64,000 nucleotides of DNA from Chryseobacterium paludis. GTDB lineage: Bacteria; Bacteroidota; Bacteroidia; Flavobacteriales; Weeksellaceae. Both the position numbers and the translations under genes were made by a program. The notes beneath the pieces are model-generated. The model was not told the origin of the DNA, made no database searches, and worked only from the letters and a program-made list of their open reading frames with translations. The stretch is from NCBI RefSeq assembly GCF_025403485.1, contig NZ_CP099966.1, positions 3,509,001 through 3,573,000 of the forward strand, read 5' to 3'. Position 1 is the first letter of the stretch, and each line of letters begins with the position of its first letter. Shown in pieces: positions 35,059 through 42,634 of the stretch.

Positions 35059-35613
35059 TTACTTTCTGCCTGCAGATATTTTCAGCTTATTAATAAGTCC
35101 AAAAATAGTAGCGTCTACAAATTTTCCTTTTTCAAAGAAGAAATCACGCATTGTACCTTCTTCATTAAAATCGAGTGACAATAAAAGTTTTTCGGATGAA
35201 ATATTAGCAGGATCAATGAAAGCTTCTATGCGATGTAAATTCATTGTTGTAAAAGCAAACGGAATAATGGCCTGTACAGCTTCTTTCATATAGGCTTTTC
35301 TCCAGAATTTCGGATTGAGCTCATAGCCAAGTTCGGCTTTAAAATGTTCGCGAAACCAGTTGTGGTAACCACAGGTTCCAATTACTTTTTTTTCGGATTT
35401 CAATTCAATAGCCCATCGGAATCCCTTTTTATTTTCAAATTCACTATTGAAATGGTCAATTAGTTTTTCGGCCTCTTTAATTTGAGTAAAGGTTTCTAAA
35501 TCATAATATTCCATGACAATATCCAAAGAGAAATAGTCAAATAAATCTTTAGCATCCTTATTAGTTAGTTGTCTTAAAATTAACCTTTCAGTTTCTAATA
35601 TTGGAAAATCCAT
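35059..35613 (-). CDS. GNAT family N-acetyltransferase (RimJ/RimL type)
   Basis: 184 residues. It opens with LETERLILRQLTNKDAKDLF, typical of RimJ/RimL acetyltransferases, then WAIELKSEKKVIGTCGYHNW, the acetyl-CoA-binding GYELNPKFWRKAYMKEAVQA (FWRKAYMKEA) and HRIEAFIDPANISSEKLL. Substrate unknown; ribosomal protein N-termini are typical. Sequence differs clearly from the other GNAT protein at 18025. Confidence 0.9.
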   Translation of the reverse strand: MDFPILETERLILRQLTNKDAKDLFDYFSLDIVMEYYDLETFTQIKEAEKLIDHFNSEFENKKGFRWAIELKSEKKVIGTCGYHNWFREHFKAELGYELNPKFWRKAYMKEAVQAIIPFAFTTMNLHRIEAFIDPANISSEKLLLSLDFNEEGTMRDFFFEKGKFVDATIFGLINKLKISAGRK

Positions 35614-35714
35614 TACTCAATTTTATTGAAAAATACGATAAAAAATTAATTAGACCAAGGTAGTTTTTGAAAACATTAATCCACAAACAATTTCCTAAGC
35701 CTGAATTTATTTTC

Positions 35715-35722
35715 TAAATTTG
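35715..35722 (+). promoter_or_regulatory. -7 promoter box of mutS (TAAATTTG)
   Basis: A perfect TAnnTTTG match 16 bases before the mutS start codon; the leader would be about 10 bases. Confidence 0.5.
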
Positions 35723-35738
35723 ACGTTCATTTTTTACT

Positions 35739-38324
35739 ATGGCAAAAACGAAGAAGGAAACTCCATTAATGACTCAGTATAATACCATCAAGGCAAAATA
35801 TCCTGATGCACTCTTATTATTCCGGGTTGGAGATTTTTATGAAACTTTTGGACAGGATGCGATCCGTGCTTCTCAGGTATTGGGTATTGTTCTGACAAAG
35901 AGAGCAAATGGAGAAGGGCATATAGAATTGGCTGGATTTCCGCACCATTCTGTGGATTCTTATCTTCCAAAGCTGGTTAGAGCTGGACTTCGTGTTGCTA
36001 TTTGTGATCAGTTGGAAGATCCTAAAATGGTAAAGGGAATTGTAAAAAGAGGAGTTACAGAACTGGTTACCCCAGGTGTTACATTTAATGATCAGGTATT
36101 AAGTTCGAAGAAAAATAACTTTCTGCTTTCCCTTCATAAAGAAAAAGAAAAATTTGGAATTGCTTTGGTTGATATCTCCACAGGAGAGTTTTTAGTAAGC
36201 GAAGGAAATCTGGAAAAGCTTTTACATATTGTCGGGACGTTTGATCCCAGTGAGATTATTTATCAGAGAAGTGTTCAGCTTCCTGATCAGTTTAAGAATA
36301 AAAGTGCTTTTAAGCTGGAAGACTGGGCTTTTCAATACAATTTTGCGTATGAGAAATTAACGAATCATTTTAAAACAAATTCTTTAAAAGGGTTTGGTAT
36401 AGAAAACCTTCCTTTAGCAATTACGGCGGCAGGAGCTATTTTTGCTTATCTGGTTGAAGATACACATCATAATCTACTGGCTCACCTTACAAAAATTAAA
36501 GTGATCCCTCAGGATGATTTCCTGATGATGGATAATTTTACATTAAGAAATCTGGAGATTGTGTATCCAAGTAATCCACAGGGAAAATCGCTATTAGATA
36601 TTATAGATAAGACATCAACTCCAATGGGAGGGAGACTCTTGAGACGCAGAATTATTCTCCCCCTAAAATCCGTTAGTGAGATCCAAAGAAGATTGTCATT
36701 AATTGATTTTTTAAACGAAAATGATGGTTTAAAGTATGAAATTTCACAGTTACTAAAGTCTATTTCTGACTTAGACCGATTAATGGGGAAACTGGCAGCT
36801 GAAAAGATCTCACCGAAAGAACTGGGATATCTTCGTCAGAGCTTAGTTAATATTCATACCATCAAAGAGTTACTTCATCCATTTGCAGATGTGCTGGCAT
36901 GGATAGAACCATTATATGACCTGGATGAGTTGATTAAGTTTTTGCAAAATAGGTTGAATGAAGAACTTCCTGTCAATATTTCGAAAGGAAAAGTGATAAA
37001 AGATGGTATTTCTGAAGAATTGGACAGGTTACGAAATCTACAAAGCAAAGGTCGTGGCTTTTTGGATGAGATGTGTCAGAGAGAAATTGAAAGAACAGGA
37101 ATTACAAGTCTTAAAATTGATTTTAATAATGTATTCGGGTATTTTATTGAAGTTCGGAATACCCATAAAGATAAAGTTCCGGGAGATTGGCTAAGAAAGC
37201 AAACCTTAGTGAACGCTGAAAGATATATCACAGAAGAATTAAAAGAATATGAAAGTCAGATTCTTGGAGCTGAAGAGAAGATCAGTGTTTTGGAAAATGA
37301 GTTATATAGAAATGTATGCTCTGAAACAATGGTGTATATTGATCAGATACAGGAAAATTCAAATATTATTGCTCAGATCGACGTTGCTGCTGGGTTATCA
37401 GAACTAGCCGTGTCTGAAAGTTATACAAGACCGATATTGAATGAAAGTTATGTTGTCGATCTAAAAGAAGCCAGGCATCCCATTATAGAAAATGCGCTCC
37501 CATTAGGAGAGAAATATATTCCGAATGATATATTTCTGGATAAAGATTCTCAACAGATCATTATGGTAACCGGACCGAACATGGCCGGTAAATCTGCGAT
37601 CCTTCGTCAGACAGCAATTGTTTGTCTTCTGGCTCAGATCGGAAGTTTTGTGCCGGCAAAACATGCTGAAATAGGAGTGTTAGATAAGATCTTTACAAGG
37701 GTAGGGGCAACAGATAATATTTCTGCTGGAGAATCTACTTTTATGGTTGAAATGAATGAAGCTGCCAATATTCTAAATAATATTTCAGAAAGGAGTTTAA
37801 TCTTACTGGATGAAATCGGACGTGGTACTTCTACTTATGATGGAGTTTCTATAGCATGGGCTATCGCGGAGTATCTTCACCAACATCCAAGCCAGGCTAA
37901 AACCTTATTTGCTACTCATTACCATGAATTGAATGAAATGACGGTTAATTTTGAAAGGGTGAAAAATTTCCATGTTTCGATTCAGGAAAACAAAGGGAAC
38001 ATTATTTTCCTGAGAAAACTTATTCCCGGGGGAAGTGAGCATAGTTTTGGTATCCATGTAGCAAAACTTGCTGGAATGCCCGCAAAAGTAGTGAACAGGG
38101 CTAATGAAATTCTAAAAACATTGGAAGCGAGTCGTACCCAGGGAACTTCATCAGAAAGCATAAAAAGAGTAACAGATGAAAATATGCAACTGTCATTCTT
38201 CCAGTTAGATGATCCTGTTTTGGAAAATATCCGAGAGGAGCTTACAAAGATTGATATCAATACTTTGACACCTATTGAAGCTTTAATGAAACTAAATTCA
38301 ATAAAGAAAATGATTGGAGGTTAA
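35739..38324 (+). CDS. mutS: DNA mismatch repair protein MutS
   Basis: 861 residues, normal length. N-terminal mismatch-binding domain with the Phe-X-Glu motif in FRVGDFYETFGQDA, connector and clamp domains, then the ABC-type ATPase: Walker A GPNMAGKSAILRQ near residue 614, FTRVGATDNISAGESTFMVE, Walker B LILLDEIGRGTSTYDG and the switch ATHYHEL. The C-terminal helix-turn-helix dimer region (SIKKMIGG) ends the gene. MutS recognises mismatches and recruits MutL. No mutL is adjacent. The stop codon begins a perfect terminator stem. Confidence 0.97.
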   Translation: MAKTKKETPLMTQYNTIKAKYPDALLLFRVGDFYETFGQDAIRASQVLGIVLTKRANGEGHIELAGFPHHSVDSYLPKLVRAGLRVAICDQLEDPKMVKGIVKRGVTELVTPGVTFNDQVLSSKKNNFLLSLHKEKEKFGIALVDISTGEFLVSEGNLEKLLHIVGTFDPSEIIYQRSVQLPDQFKNKSAFKLEDWAFQYNFAYEKLTNHFKTNSLKGFGIENLPLAITAAGAIFAYLVEDTHHNLLAHLTKIKVIPQDDFLMMDNFTLRNLEIVYPSNPQGKSLLDIIDKTSTPMGGRLLRRRIILPLKSVSEIQRRLSLIDFLNENDGLKYEISQLLKSISDLDRLMGKLAAEKISPKELGYLRQSLVNIHTIKELLHPFADVLAWIEPLYDLDELIKFLQNRLNEELPVNISKGKVIKDGISEELDRLRNLQSKGRGFLDEMCQREIERTGITSLKIDFNNVFGYFIEVRNTHKDKVPGDWLRKQTLVNAERYITEELKEYESQILGAEEKISVLENELYRNVCSETMVYIDQIQENSNIIAQIDVAAGLSELAVSESYTRPILNESYVVDLKEARHPIIENALPLGEKYIPNDIFLDKDSQQIIMVTGPNMAGKSAILRQTAIVCLLAQIGSFVPAKHAEIGVLDKIFTRVGATDNISAGESTFMVEMNEAANILNNISERSLILLDEIGRGTSTYDGVSIAWAIAEYLHQHPSQAKTLFATHYHELNEMTVNFERVKNFHVSIQENKGNIIFLRKLIPGGSEHSFGIHVAKLAGMPAKVVNRANEILKTLEASRTQGTSSESIKRVTDENMQLSFFQLDDPVLENIREELTKIDINTLTPIEALMKLNSIKKMIGG

Positions 38325-38373
38325 CTCAAAATAAAAAAAGAAAGCTAAAGCTTTCTTTTTTTATTTTGAGTTA
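38322..38373. terminator. 24-bp perfect-stem bidirectional terminator
   Basis: Arms 38322-38345 and 38350-38373 are perfect reverse complements with loop TAAA. The left arm starts with the mutS stop codon and the right arm ends at the base before the stop codon of the Cys-rich peptide gene, so it fills the gap exactly and serves both genes. Confidence 0.93.
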
Positions 38374-38532
38374 TTAACAGCACGCTCCTTTTATGTCACA
38401 AACTCCAATATAGGGATCGCCCCCCGGGTTAATGCAAAGGCATTCCATATCACAGCCATTACTATTACCACCATTAATTTCTTTTAGTTCTTTTTTAGAT
38501 AATTTTCGTTTTAATAAGTCTGATTTTTTCAT
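38374..38532 (-). CDS. Bacteriocin-like Cys-rich peptide A with Gly-Gly leader
   Basis: A 52-residue peptide, starting MKKSDLLKRKLSKKELKEIN followed by Gly-Gly at residues 21-22. The leader (basic, amphipathic, LSKKELKEINGG) is a double-glycine type, the signal cut by peptidase-containing ABC transporters. The 30-residue core has six cysteines (27, 31, 33, 45, 51, 52) and is otherwise Gly/Asp/Asn-rich, ending CDIKGACC. Peptide B at 38698-38862 shares 13 of the first 22 residues by position and the whole KKELKEINGG motif but has a different core. This is the form of the bacteriocin-like peptides found in Chryseobacterium. Export, maturation and target are unproven. Confidence 0.85.
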   Translation of the reverse strand: MKKSDLLKRKLSKKELKEINGGNSNGCDMECLCINPGGDPYIGVCDIKGACC

Positions 38533-38557
38533 AGTAATAATATTTAATTTAGTTAAA

Positions 38558-38588
38558 CTAAGGTATATTATTTATTTAATAAATCCAA
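38558..38588 (-). promoter_or_regulatory. Promoter of peptide A
   Basis: On the minus strand, TTTG (38585-38588), 19 bases, then TACCTTAG (38558-38565), one mismatch from TAnnTTTG. Overlapping the -7 box is the palindrome TTAGTT-T-AACTAA (38549-38561), nearly repeated before peptide B. Confidence 0.5.
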
Positions 38589-38616
38589 AAACAGTGAGTA
38601 AAACTCTTCTTTAATA

Positions 38617-38646
38617 TAAAAAAGACACCAAAATATTGGTGTCTTT
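38617..38646 (-). terminator. Terminator of peptide B
   Basis: AAAAGACACCAA and TTGGTGTCTTTT arms around a short AT loop, with a T-tract on the minus strand. It separates the two peptide genes into two transcripts. Confidence 0.88.
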
Positions 38647-38697
38647 TCTAGTTTAGAAGAATATATTTGCTTGTTTTTAGCAAGATATTTCTTTTAA

Positions 38698-38862
38698 TTA
38701 GCAGCAGTATCCGTCTTGTATACCATAAACGCCACTCAGTTCTTCACCGGTATGGCGATCAAAACAACTGATTACTCTTGGGCAAGCCGGTCCAAAACCA
38801 CCATTAATTTCCTTCAATTCTTTTTTAGTCAATTTCTTGATTTGAATGCTTGATTTTTTCAT
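38698..38862 (-). CDS. Bacteriocin-like Cys-rich peptide B with Gly-Gly leader
   Basis: A 54-residue peptide. Leader MKKSSIQIKKLTKKELKEIN plus Gly-Gly (21-22), then a 32-residue core with four cysteines (27, 33, 53, 54) reading FGPACPRVISCFDRHTGEEL and ending QDGYCC. Leader and double-Cys C-terminus match peptide A, while the core is unrelated, as expected for conserved leaders with diversified products. It has its own promoter and terminator. The peptide gene faces away from two thioredoxin-fold genes that start 150 bases away. Confidence 0.85.
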   Translation of the reverse strand: MKKSSIQIKKLTKKELKEINGGFGPACPRVISCFDRHTGEELSGVYGIQDGYCC

Positions 38863-38887
38863 AATAAAAACTTTTAATTTGGTTAAA

Positions 38888-38918
38888 CTAAATTACATTT
38901 TTAATTCTGATATATCAA
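38888..38918 (-). promoter_or_regulatory. Promoter of peptide B
   Basis: Minus strand TTG (38916-38918), 20 bases, then TAATTTAG (38888-38895). The following TTTAGTTTAACCAAATTAAA matches the leader of peptide A (TTAGTTTAACTAAATTAAA), including a near-palindrome at 38878-38892. Confidence 0.5.
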
Positions 38919-38979
38919 TTATATGTGAACAGAATTTATGAAAATACCTGAAATTAGGTATATTAATGTGCTGGAAATC

Positions 38980-39009
38980 ATTGACAAATGAAAATTTTCA
39001 TTAATTTTG
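38980..39009 (+). promoter_or_regulatory. Promoter of the thioredoxin-like gene pair
   Basis: ATTG (38980-38983), 18 bases, then TAATTTTG (39002-39009): both boxes match the consensus. The -7 box ends 3 bases before the ATG, so the transcript start falls at or next to the start codon. Confidence 0.6.
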
Positions 39010-39012
39010 AAT

Positions 39013-39501
39013 ATGAAGAATTCAATAAGTATTTTATTTCTGTTCTTATGTTTTACCATTTCAAAGGCGCAGCAAATTAATGTTTCCTCTATAAAATATG
39101 AAGAGCTGGAAAAGCGTATTCAGCAGGAGAAAGATAAATTGCTTGTTGTCAATTTTTGGTCAACAACCTGTGCCCCTTGCATAAAGGAACTTCCTTATTT
39201 CATGGAGGTAAACAATAAGCATAAAGATAATCCAAAATTTAAAATGATCTTGGTTTCTTTGGATAGGGCGGTAGATAAAGAAAAGGTGATTAAATTTATA
39301 AAAAATAAAAACCTAACAACGGAAGTCATTTTGTTGGATGATATCAAAAGGATGAATACATGGATACCAAGGTTTGAAAAAGATTGGGATGGTAATATTC
39401 CGGTCACTTTATTTTATAAAAACGGCGAGAAAATATTTTTTAATGACGGCGAAATGAGTAAAGATGAGCTGGAGAATACGATTAACAAAAATTTACTTTA
39501 A
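39013..39501 (+). CDS. TlpA-like thiol-disulfide oxidoreductase
   Basis: 162 residues with a signal peptide (MKNSISILFLFLCFTISKAQ), then a thioredoxin fold with redox motif STTCAPCIKELPYF (Cys53 and Cys56; CAPC). VVNFWS and IPVTLFYKNGEKIFF are the flanking strands. It is periplasmic. TlpA-type proteins reduce or rearrange disulfides on exported proteins. The frame opens at a TTG (39007) inside the -7 box, so the ATG at 39013 is used here. Neighbours are the Cys-rich peptide genes (upstream, opposite strand) and another thioredoxin-fold gene 10 bases downstream. Confidence 0.85.
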   Translation: MKNSISILFLFLCFTISKAQQINVSSIKYEELEKRIQQEKDKLLVVNFWSTTCAPCIKELPYFMEVNNKHKDNPKFKMILVSLDRAVDKEKVIKFIKNKNLTTEVILLDDIKRMNTWIPRFEKDWDGNIPVTLFYKNGEKIFFNDGEMSKDELENTINKNLL

Positions 39502-39511
39502 ACAAAATACT

Positions 39512-40171
39512 ATGAAAAATTTAAAGATTATCATACTAACTTTCATTATTGGTTTTGGAATGTTGAGTTTTACAACAAGAGATAACGATAAAAAAGGAAC
39601 AGAGAAACATCCTATTTCTCTATCTAATAAAGGATATGAGGTGGGTGATGAGGCAACAGATTTTAAATTAAAAAACATTGATGGGAAAATGGTTTCCCTA
39701 AGTGACTATAAGAACGCAAAAGGCTTTATTGTCATTTTTACTTGTAATCATTGTCCTTATGCTAAAAAATATGAAGACCGGATTATAGAACTCGACAAAA
39801 AATATAAAGATCAGGGCTATCCTGTGATTGCTATTAACCCAAATGATCCGAACGTTCAACCTGAAGATGGATACAAGCAAATGATTGAAAGAGCTAAGCA
39901 AAAAGGATTTACTTTTCCCTATTTGGTAGATGAGGGACAGAAAATTTATCCTCAGTATGGAGCCACTAAAACACCGCATGTGTTTGTTCTGCAAAAGAAT
40001 AATGGTAAAAATATTGTCAAATATATCGGAGCTATAGATAATAATTATGACAACCCGAATGACGTTTCAGAATATTACGCTCAGGATGCGGTAAATTCTT
40101 TGATAAAAGGAGAGCCTATAAAAATGACAAAAACTGTAGCTATAGGATGCACAGTGAAAGTAAAGAAATAA
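39512..40171 (+). CDS. Exported thioredoxin-fold (redoxin) protein
   Basis: 219 residues from the ATG at 39512; the open frame from 39464 runs into the previous gene. A hydrophobic N-terminus (MKNLKIIILTFIIGFGMLSF) serves as signal peptide or anchor. The fold is peroxiredoxin/AhpC-TSA-like: GDEATDFKLKNIDGKMVSLS, FIVIFTCNHCPYAKKYEDRI with CNHC (Cys78, Cys81), AINPNDPNVQPEDGY, and YGATKTPHVFVLQ. Proteins with this CxxC-PYA signature are common in Bacteroidota. It follows the TlpA-like gene by 10 bases, so the two form an operon. Confidence 0.88.
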   Translation: MKNLKIIILTFIIGFGMLSFTTRDNDKKGTEKHPISLSNKGYEVGDEATDFKLKNIDGKMVSLSDYKNAKGFIVIFTCNHCPYAKKYEDRIIELDKKYKDQGYPVIAINPNDPNVQPEDGYKQMIERAKQKGFTFPYLVDEGQKIYPQYGATKTPHVFVLQKNNGKNIVKYIGAIDNNYDNPNDVSEYYAQDAVNSLIKGEPIKMTKTVAIGCTVKVKK

Positions 40172-40192
40172 TCATCGATTATATACGTTTAC

Positions 40193-40222
40193 TTACAAAG
40201 CGGGCTTTAGCCCGCTTTGTAA
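40193..40222. terminator. GC-rich hairpin after the thioredoxin-like operon
   Basis: A perfect 14-bp stem (core ACAAAGCGGGCT/AGCCCGCTTTGT) with a two-base loop. There is no long T-tract. A similar GGGCTTTAGCCCGC-type hairpin recurs at 52513-52539. Confidence 0.65.
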
Positions 40223-40257
40223 TATTGATTATACCATATTAAAATATAAAGATTATA

Positions 40258-40656
40258 ATGAAGATAAAATTTAATCTGAAATATCTCTTTCTAACAATTC
40301 TGTTGTTTCTGACAGAAGTTTTAATTGCGACCGTATTAAAAGATATTTTCTTTATAAGAGCTTATTTGGGGGATGTTATTGTCGTGATTCTTCTGTATAC
40401 TTTTATCAAAACTTTCACTATAATTGATGATCAAAAACTTATTGTAGGGATTTTTATCTTTTCTTGTGTTATAGAACTAGCTCAATATTTCAATATTGCA
40501 GAAAAAATAGGCTTCCGAAAAGGAAGCCTTATGTATATTGTCATTGGAAATTCATTTTCCTGGATTGATATTGCATGTTATGCAGTCGGATGTTTAATTC
40601 TTTATATCATTGTAAAATATAAAAATTATAAACTGCTACTGACTACTCAAGGCTAA
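40258..40656 (+). CDS. DUF2809 membrane protein
   Basis: 132 residues with four hydrophobic helices (about 9-25, 33-52, 60-76, 100-119). The family signature ELAQYFNIAEKIGFRKG and SWIDIACYAVGCLILY are present. Function of DUF2809 proteins is not known; they are typically small integral proteins. Its 3' end overlaps that of the converging 40643 gene by 14 bases. Confidence 0.85.
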   Translation: MKIKFNLKYLFLTILLFLTEVLIATVLKDIFFIRAYLGDVIVVILLYTFIKTFTIIDDQKLIVGIFIFSCVIELAQYFNIAEKIGFRKGSLMYIVIGNSFSWIDIACYAVGCLILYIIVKYKNYKLLLTTQG

Positions 40657-41062
40657 ATATAAGGGGCTGCCTCATTTTCATTCTCGTCTTGATCCCATTG
40701 TTTACCCCAGGAATCCATTTTGTATTAACACTATTGAGGGATTTTAAGAACTCTCTTTTAATAATGTCATTTTCATAGGATTCTATTTTTATATCGGTCA
40801 TACTGCCATCTGTTTCTATGACGAATGAAGCCACAGCTCTTGCTTTAGTAATGTTAAGACTTGATAGCAGTGAAGTACGAAAAGTGCTTAAAATTTCCTT
40901 CACAAATGCCTGATGGCCACCTGGAAACTCAGGGCTCTTATCAGTTGCAGACCCAGCAGGTGAAACGGATTTTGTTATGTTGTTATTGGAAATAGAATCT
41001 TTTTGTGCAGAAATGAAAACAACGCAGAAAGCGAGTATAATAAAGGTTAGGTACTTTTTCAT
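40643..41062 (-). CDS. Exported TonB-C-like domain protein
   Basis: 139 residues. Start at 41062 gives the signal peptide MKKYLTFIILAFCVVFISAQ; the frame is open to 41098. The mature part contains PEFPGGHQAFVKEI, then ARAVASFVIETDGSMTDIKI and KWIPGVNNGIKTRMKMRQPL, which is the TonB C-terminal fold without membrane anchor or proline linker. Such soluble TonB-like domains are common lipoprotein-adjacent proteins in this group. The gene begins 1 base after the YARHG gene's stop and forms an operon with it. A relation to the decayed TonB fragment at 42635 is possible. Confidence 0.8.
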   Translation of the reverse strand: MKKYLTFIILAFCVVFISAQKDSISNNNITKSVSPAGSATDKSPEFPGGHQAFVKEILSTFRTSLLSSLNITKARAVASFVIETDGSMTDIKIESYENDIIKREFLKSLNSVNTKWIPGVNNGIKTRMKMRQPLIFSLE

Positions 41063-41063
41063 A

Positions 41064-41984
41064 TTACCTTCCAAAACTGTCATATTTGTCTTCAGCATAT
41101 TTGATAAAACGATTCAATAATGCAACGTTTTCTTTTTCCATTGGTGAAAGATCATTGTCTACATTGCCAGATACAGGAATATACCAGTCCGTATGTTCAA
41201 AAAAGTTTCTGTATGTTTCTTTTTTAAAAGAATATCCATGTCTTGCAAAAACTGAATTCTTAATGATTTCCATATCCAGCTTTCTTAAGTTTTTAATGTC
41301 TTTTTCAGTTAGTTTTTGCTTAGATGCATTAATTTTAAAGATAGCTTCCGTAGCCACTCTGTTTTTTGAGGTGGTATAGCTTTCTGTTTTTCCTGTTTCT
41401 TCATCCTTATATTTTTCGACAAAACTTTTGGGATTAGTCCAGTCTACAAGATCAGAATCTTCATCCAACATGAAATTTGGGTTATATACAAAATCCTTTT
41501 TTGCTAATCTCAATGTTTTAGAAGATGCTTTTACAGCGGTTTTATTAAAGGCTGTCCATTTTCCAGATAGAGAGTCATTATTTAATTTTACCTCAAATCT
41601 TCCATCAGTTTTATCACTTCCAGGTTCGTCTAAAACAAAAGATTTTGTAGCTTCATTAAAAATACCTCTGAACGGACGTTGGTTACCATTTACAATACTT
41701 TGTCCATACACACTGTCTTTTGTTATTTTATTTATTTTTAAGGAAATTCTTTTTAAGATACTTCCATCATATTCTGAACCATCACTCTCATCCAGCATTT
41801 TTTCCATTCCGGCAAAATCACCAGTATAAATTCCGTAGTATTCTTTATGAATTTCAGGAATGATTACAGAGTCTTTTTTTGCGGTGAGAGAATCTGAAGA
41901 AGAGCTGGTGTTTTTCGCATCCTTTTTACAGCTTAGTAAAGAGACTGTCAGTAAAGGGATCAAAGCATAATTTAAAATTTTCAT
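41064..41984 (-). CDS. YARHG-domain lipoprotein
   Basis: 306 residues. Lipoprotein signal MKILNYALIPLLTVSLLSCKK with the lipid Cys at residue 19. The C-terminal part carries the YARHG domain (NSVFARHGYSFKKETYRNFF, HTDWYIPVSGNVDNDLSPME), a small domain common in exported proteins of unknown function. The middle (YYGIYTGDFAGMEKMLDESD) is beta-rich. It overlaps the DUF2306 gene by 4 bases (ATGA) and the next gene starts after 1 base, giving a three-gene operon. Confidence 0.87.
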   Translation of the reverse strand: MKILNYALIPLLTVSLLSCKKDAKNTSSSSDSLTAKKDSVIIPEIHKEYYGIYTGDFAGMEKMLDESDGSEYDGSILKRISLKINKITKDSVYGQSIVNGNQRPFRGIFNEATKSFVLDEPGSDKTDGRFEVKLNNDSLSGKWTAFNKTAVKASSKTLRLAKKDFVYNPNFMLDEDSDLVDWTNPKSFVEKYKDEETGKTESYTTSKNRVATEAIFKINASKQKLTEKDIKNLRKLDMEIIKNSVFARHGYSFKKETYRNFFEHTDWYIPVSGNVDNDLSPMEKENVALLNRFIKYAEDKYDSFGR

Positions 41985-42619
41985 AGTATTTTTTTTGTGA
42001 TTAAGAATTCAATTAATAAGATATTGGGAATCCAACCCAACCATGCAATAATTTGATAAACATCCATCGGATTGGGGTGAAATAAGTATACAATAATAAC
42101 TTTCCACATTCGTAAAGTTATAGCAGATAATGTTAACGCAAAACTTCGCCACATCCATTGTTTATGAAGAGTGAATTTTTTCTGTTTTGCAAATTGATAA
42201 GCTTTGAAAGTAGTAAACCACCATAAGCTGCCAAGTATGATGAAAGAAATTTTAGATGGAAAACCCCCATTGGCGAATATCGCCATATAAATCCCGGCAG
42301 GAGCACAGAAGATTAACAGAAGTAAAATATACACTTTGCCAGCATTTCTATGGAAGTTTTTTAAACCGAAATCCCTTCTGAGAAGAGCTAAAAAGCCAGA
42401 TAGTAATACAAAGATACTGGTGTAAACATGGGTGTAAAAAAATGGAAGATATTCAGGTCTGTGCTCTACTTCTGTTTGTTTGATCATTAAAAAACTCACA
42501 TCTGCTTTTAAAGGAATATATTCCAATGTGATTTGTAACATAAGCCAAAAGAAATATCCGAACCCTAGAATTAAAAGGATTTTTAAAACGGGAAGATATT
42601 TTTTCTTGACTAAAAGCAT
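41981..42619 (-). CDS. DUF2306 membrane protein
   Basis: 212 residues with six hydrophobic helices. HVYTSIFVLLSGFLALL and HRNAGKVYILLLLIFCAPAG with paired histidines, and LHKQWMWRSFALTLSAITLR match DUF2306 and suggest haem binding, by analogy with cytochrome-b561-like folds. First gene of the operon 42619-40643. The start follows a 15-base gap after the decayed TonB-domain fragment. Confidence 0.87.
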   Translation of the reverse strand: MLLVKKKYLPVLKILLILGFGYFFWLMLQITLEYIPLKADVSFLMIKQTEVEHRPEYLPFFYTHVYTSIFVLLSGFLALLRRDFGLKNFHRNAGKVYILLLLIFCAPAGIYMAIFANGGFPSKISFIILGSLWWFTTFKAYQFAKQKKFTLHKQWMWRSFALTLSAITLRMWKVIIVYLFHPNPMDVYQIIAWLGWIPNILLIEFLITKKIL

Positions 42620-42634
42620 TTTAAGAATTTATTA

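Noticed and set aside
39464..39511. Upstream extension of the redoxin gene
   Set aside because: It overlaps the end of the TlpA-like gene and puts the signal peptide inside the protein.
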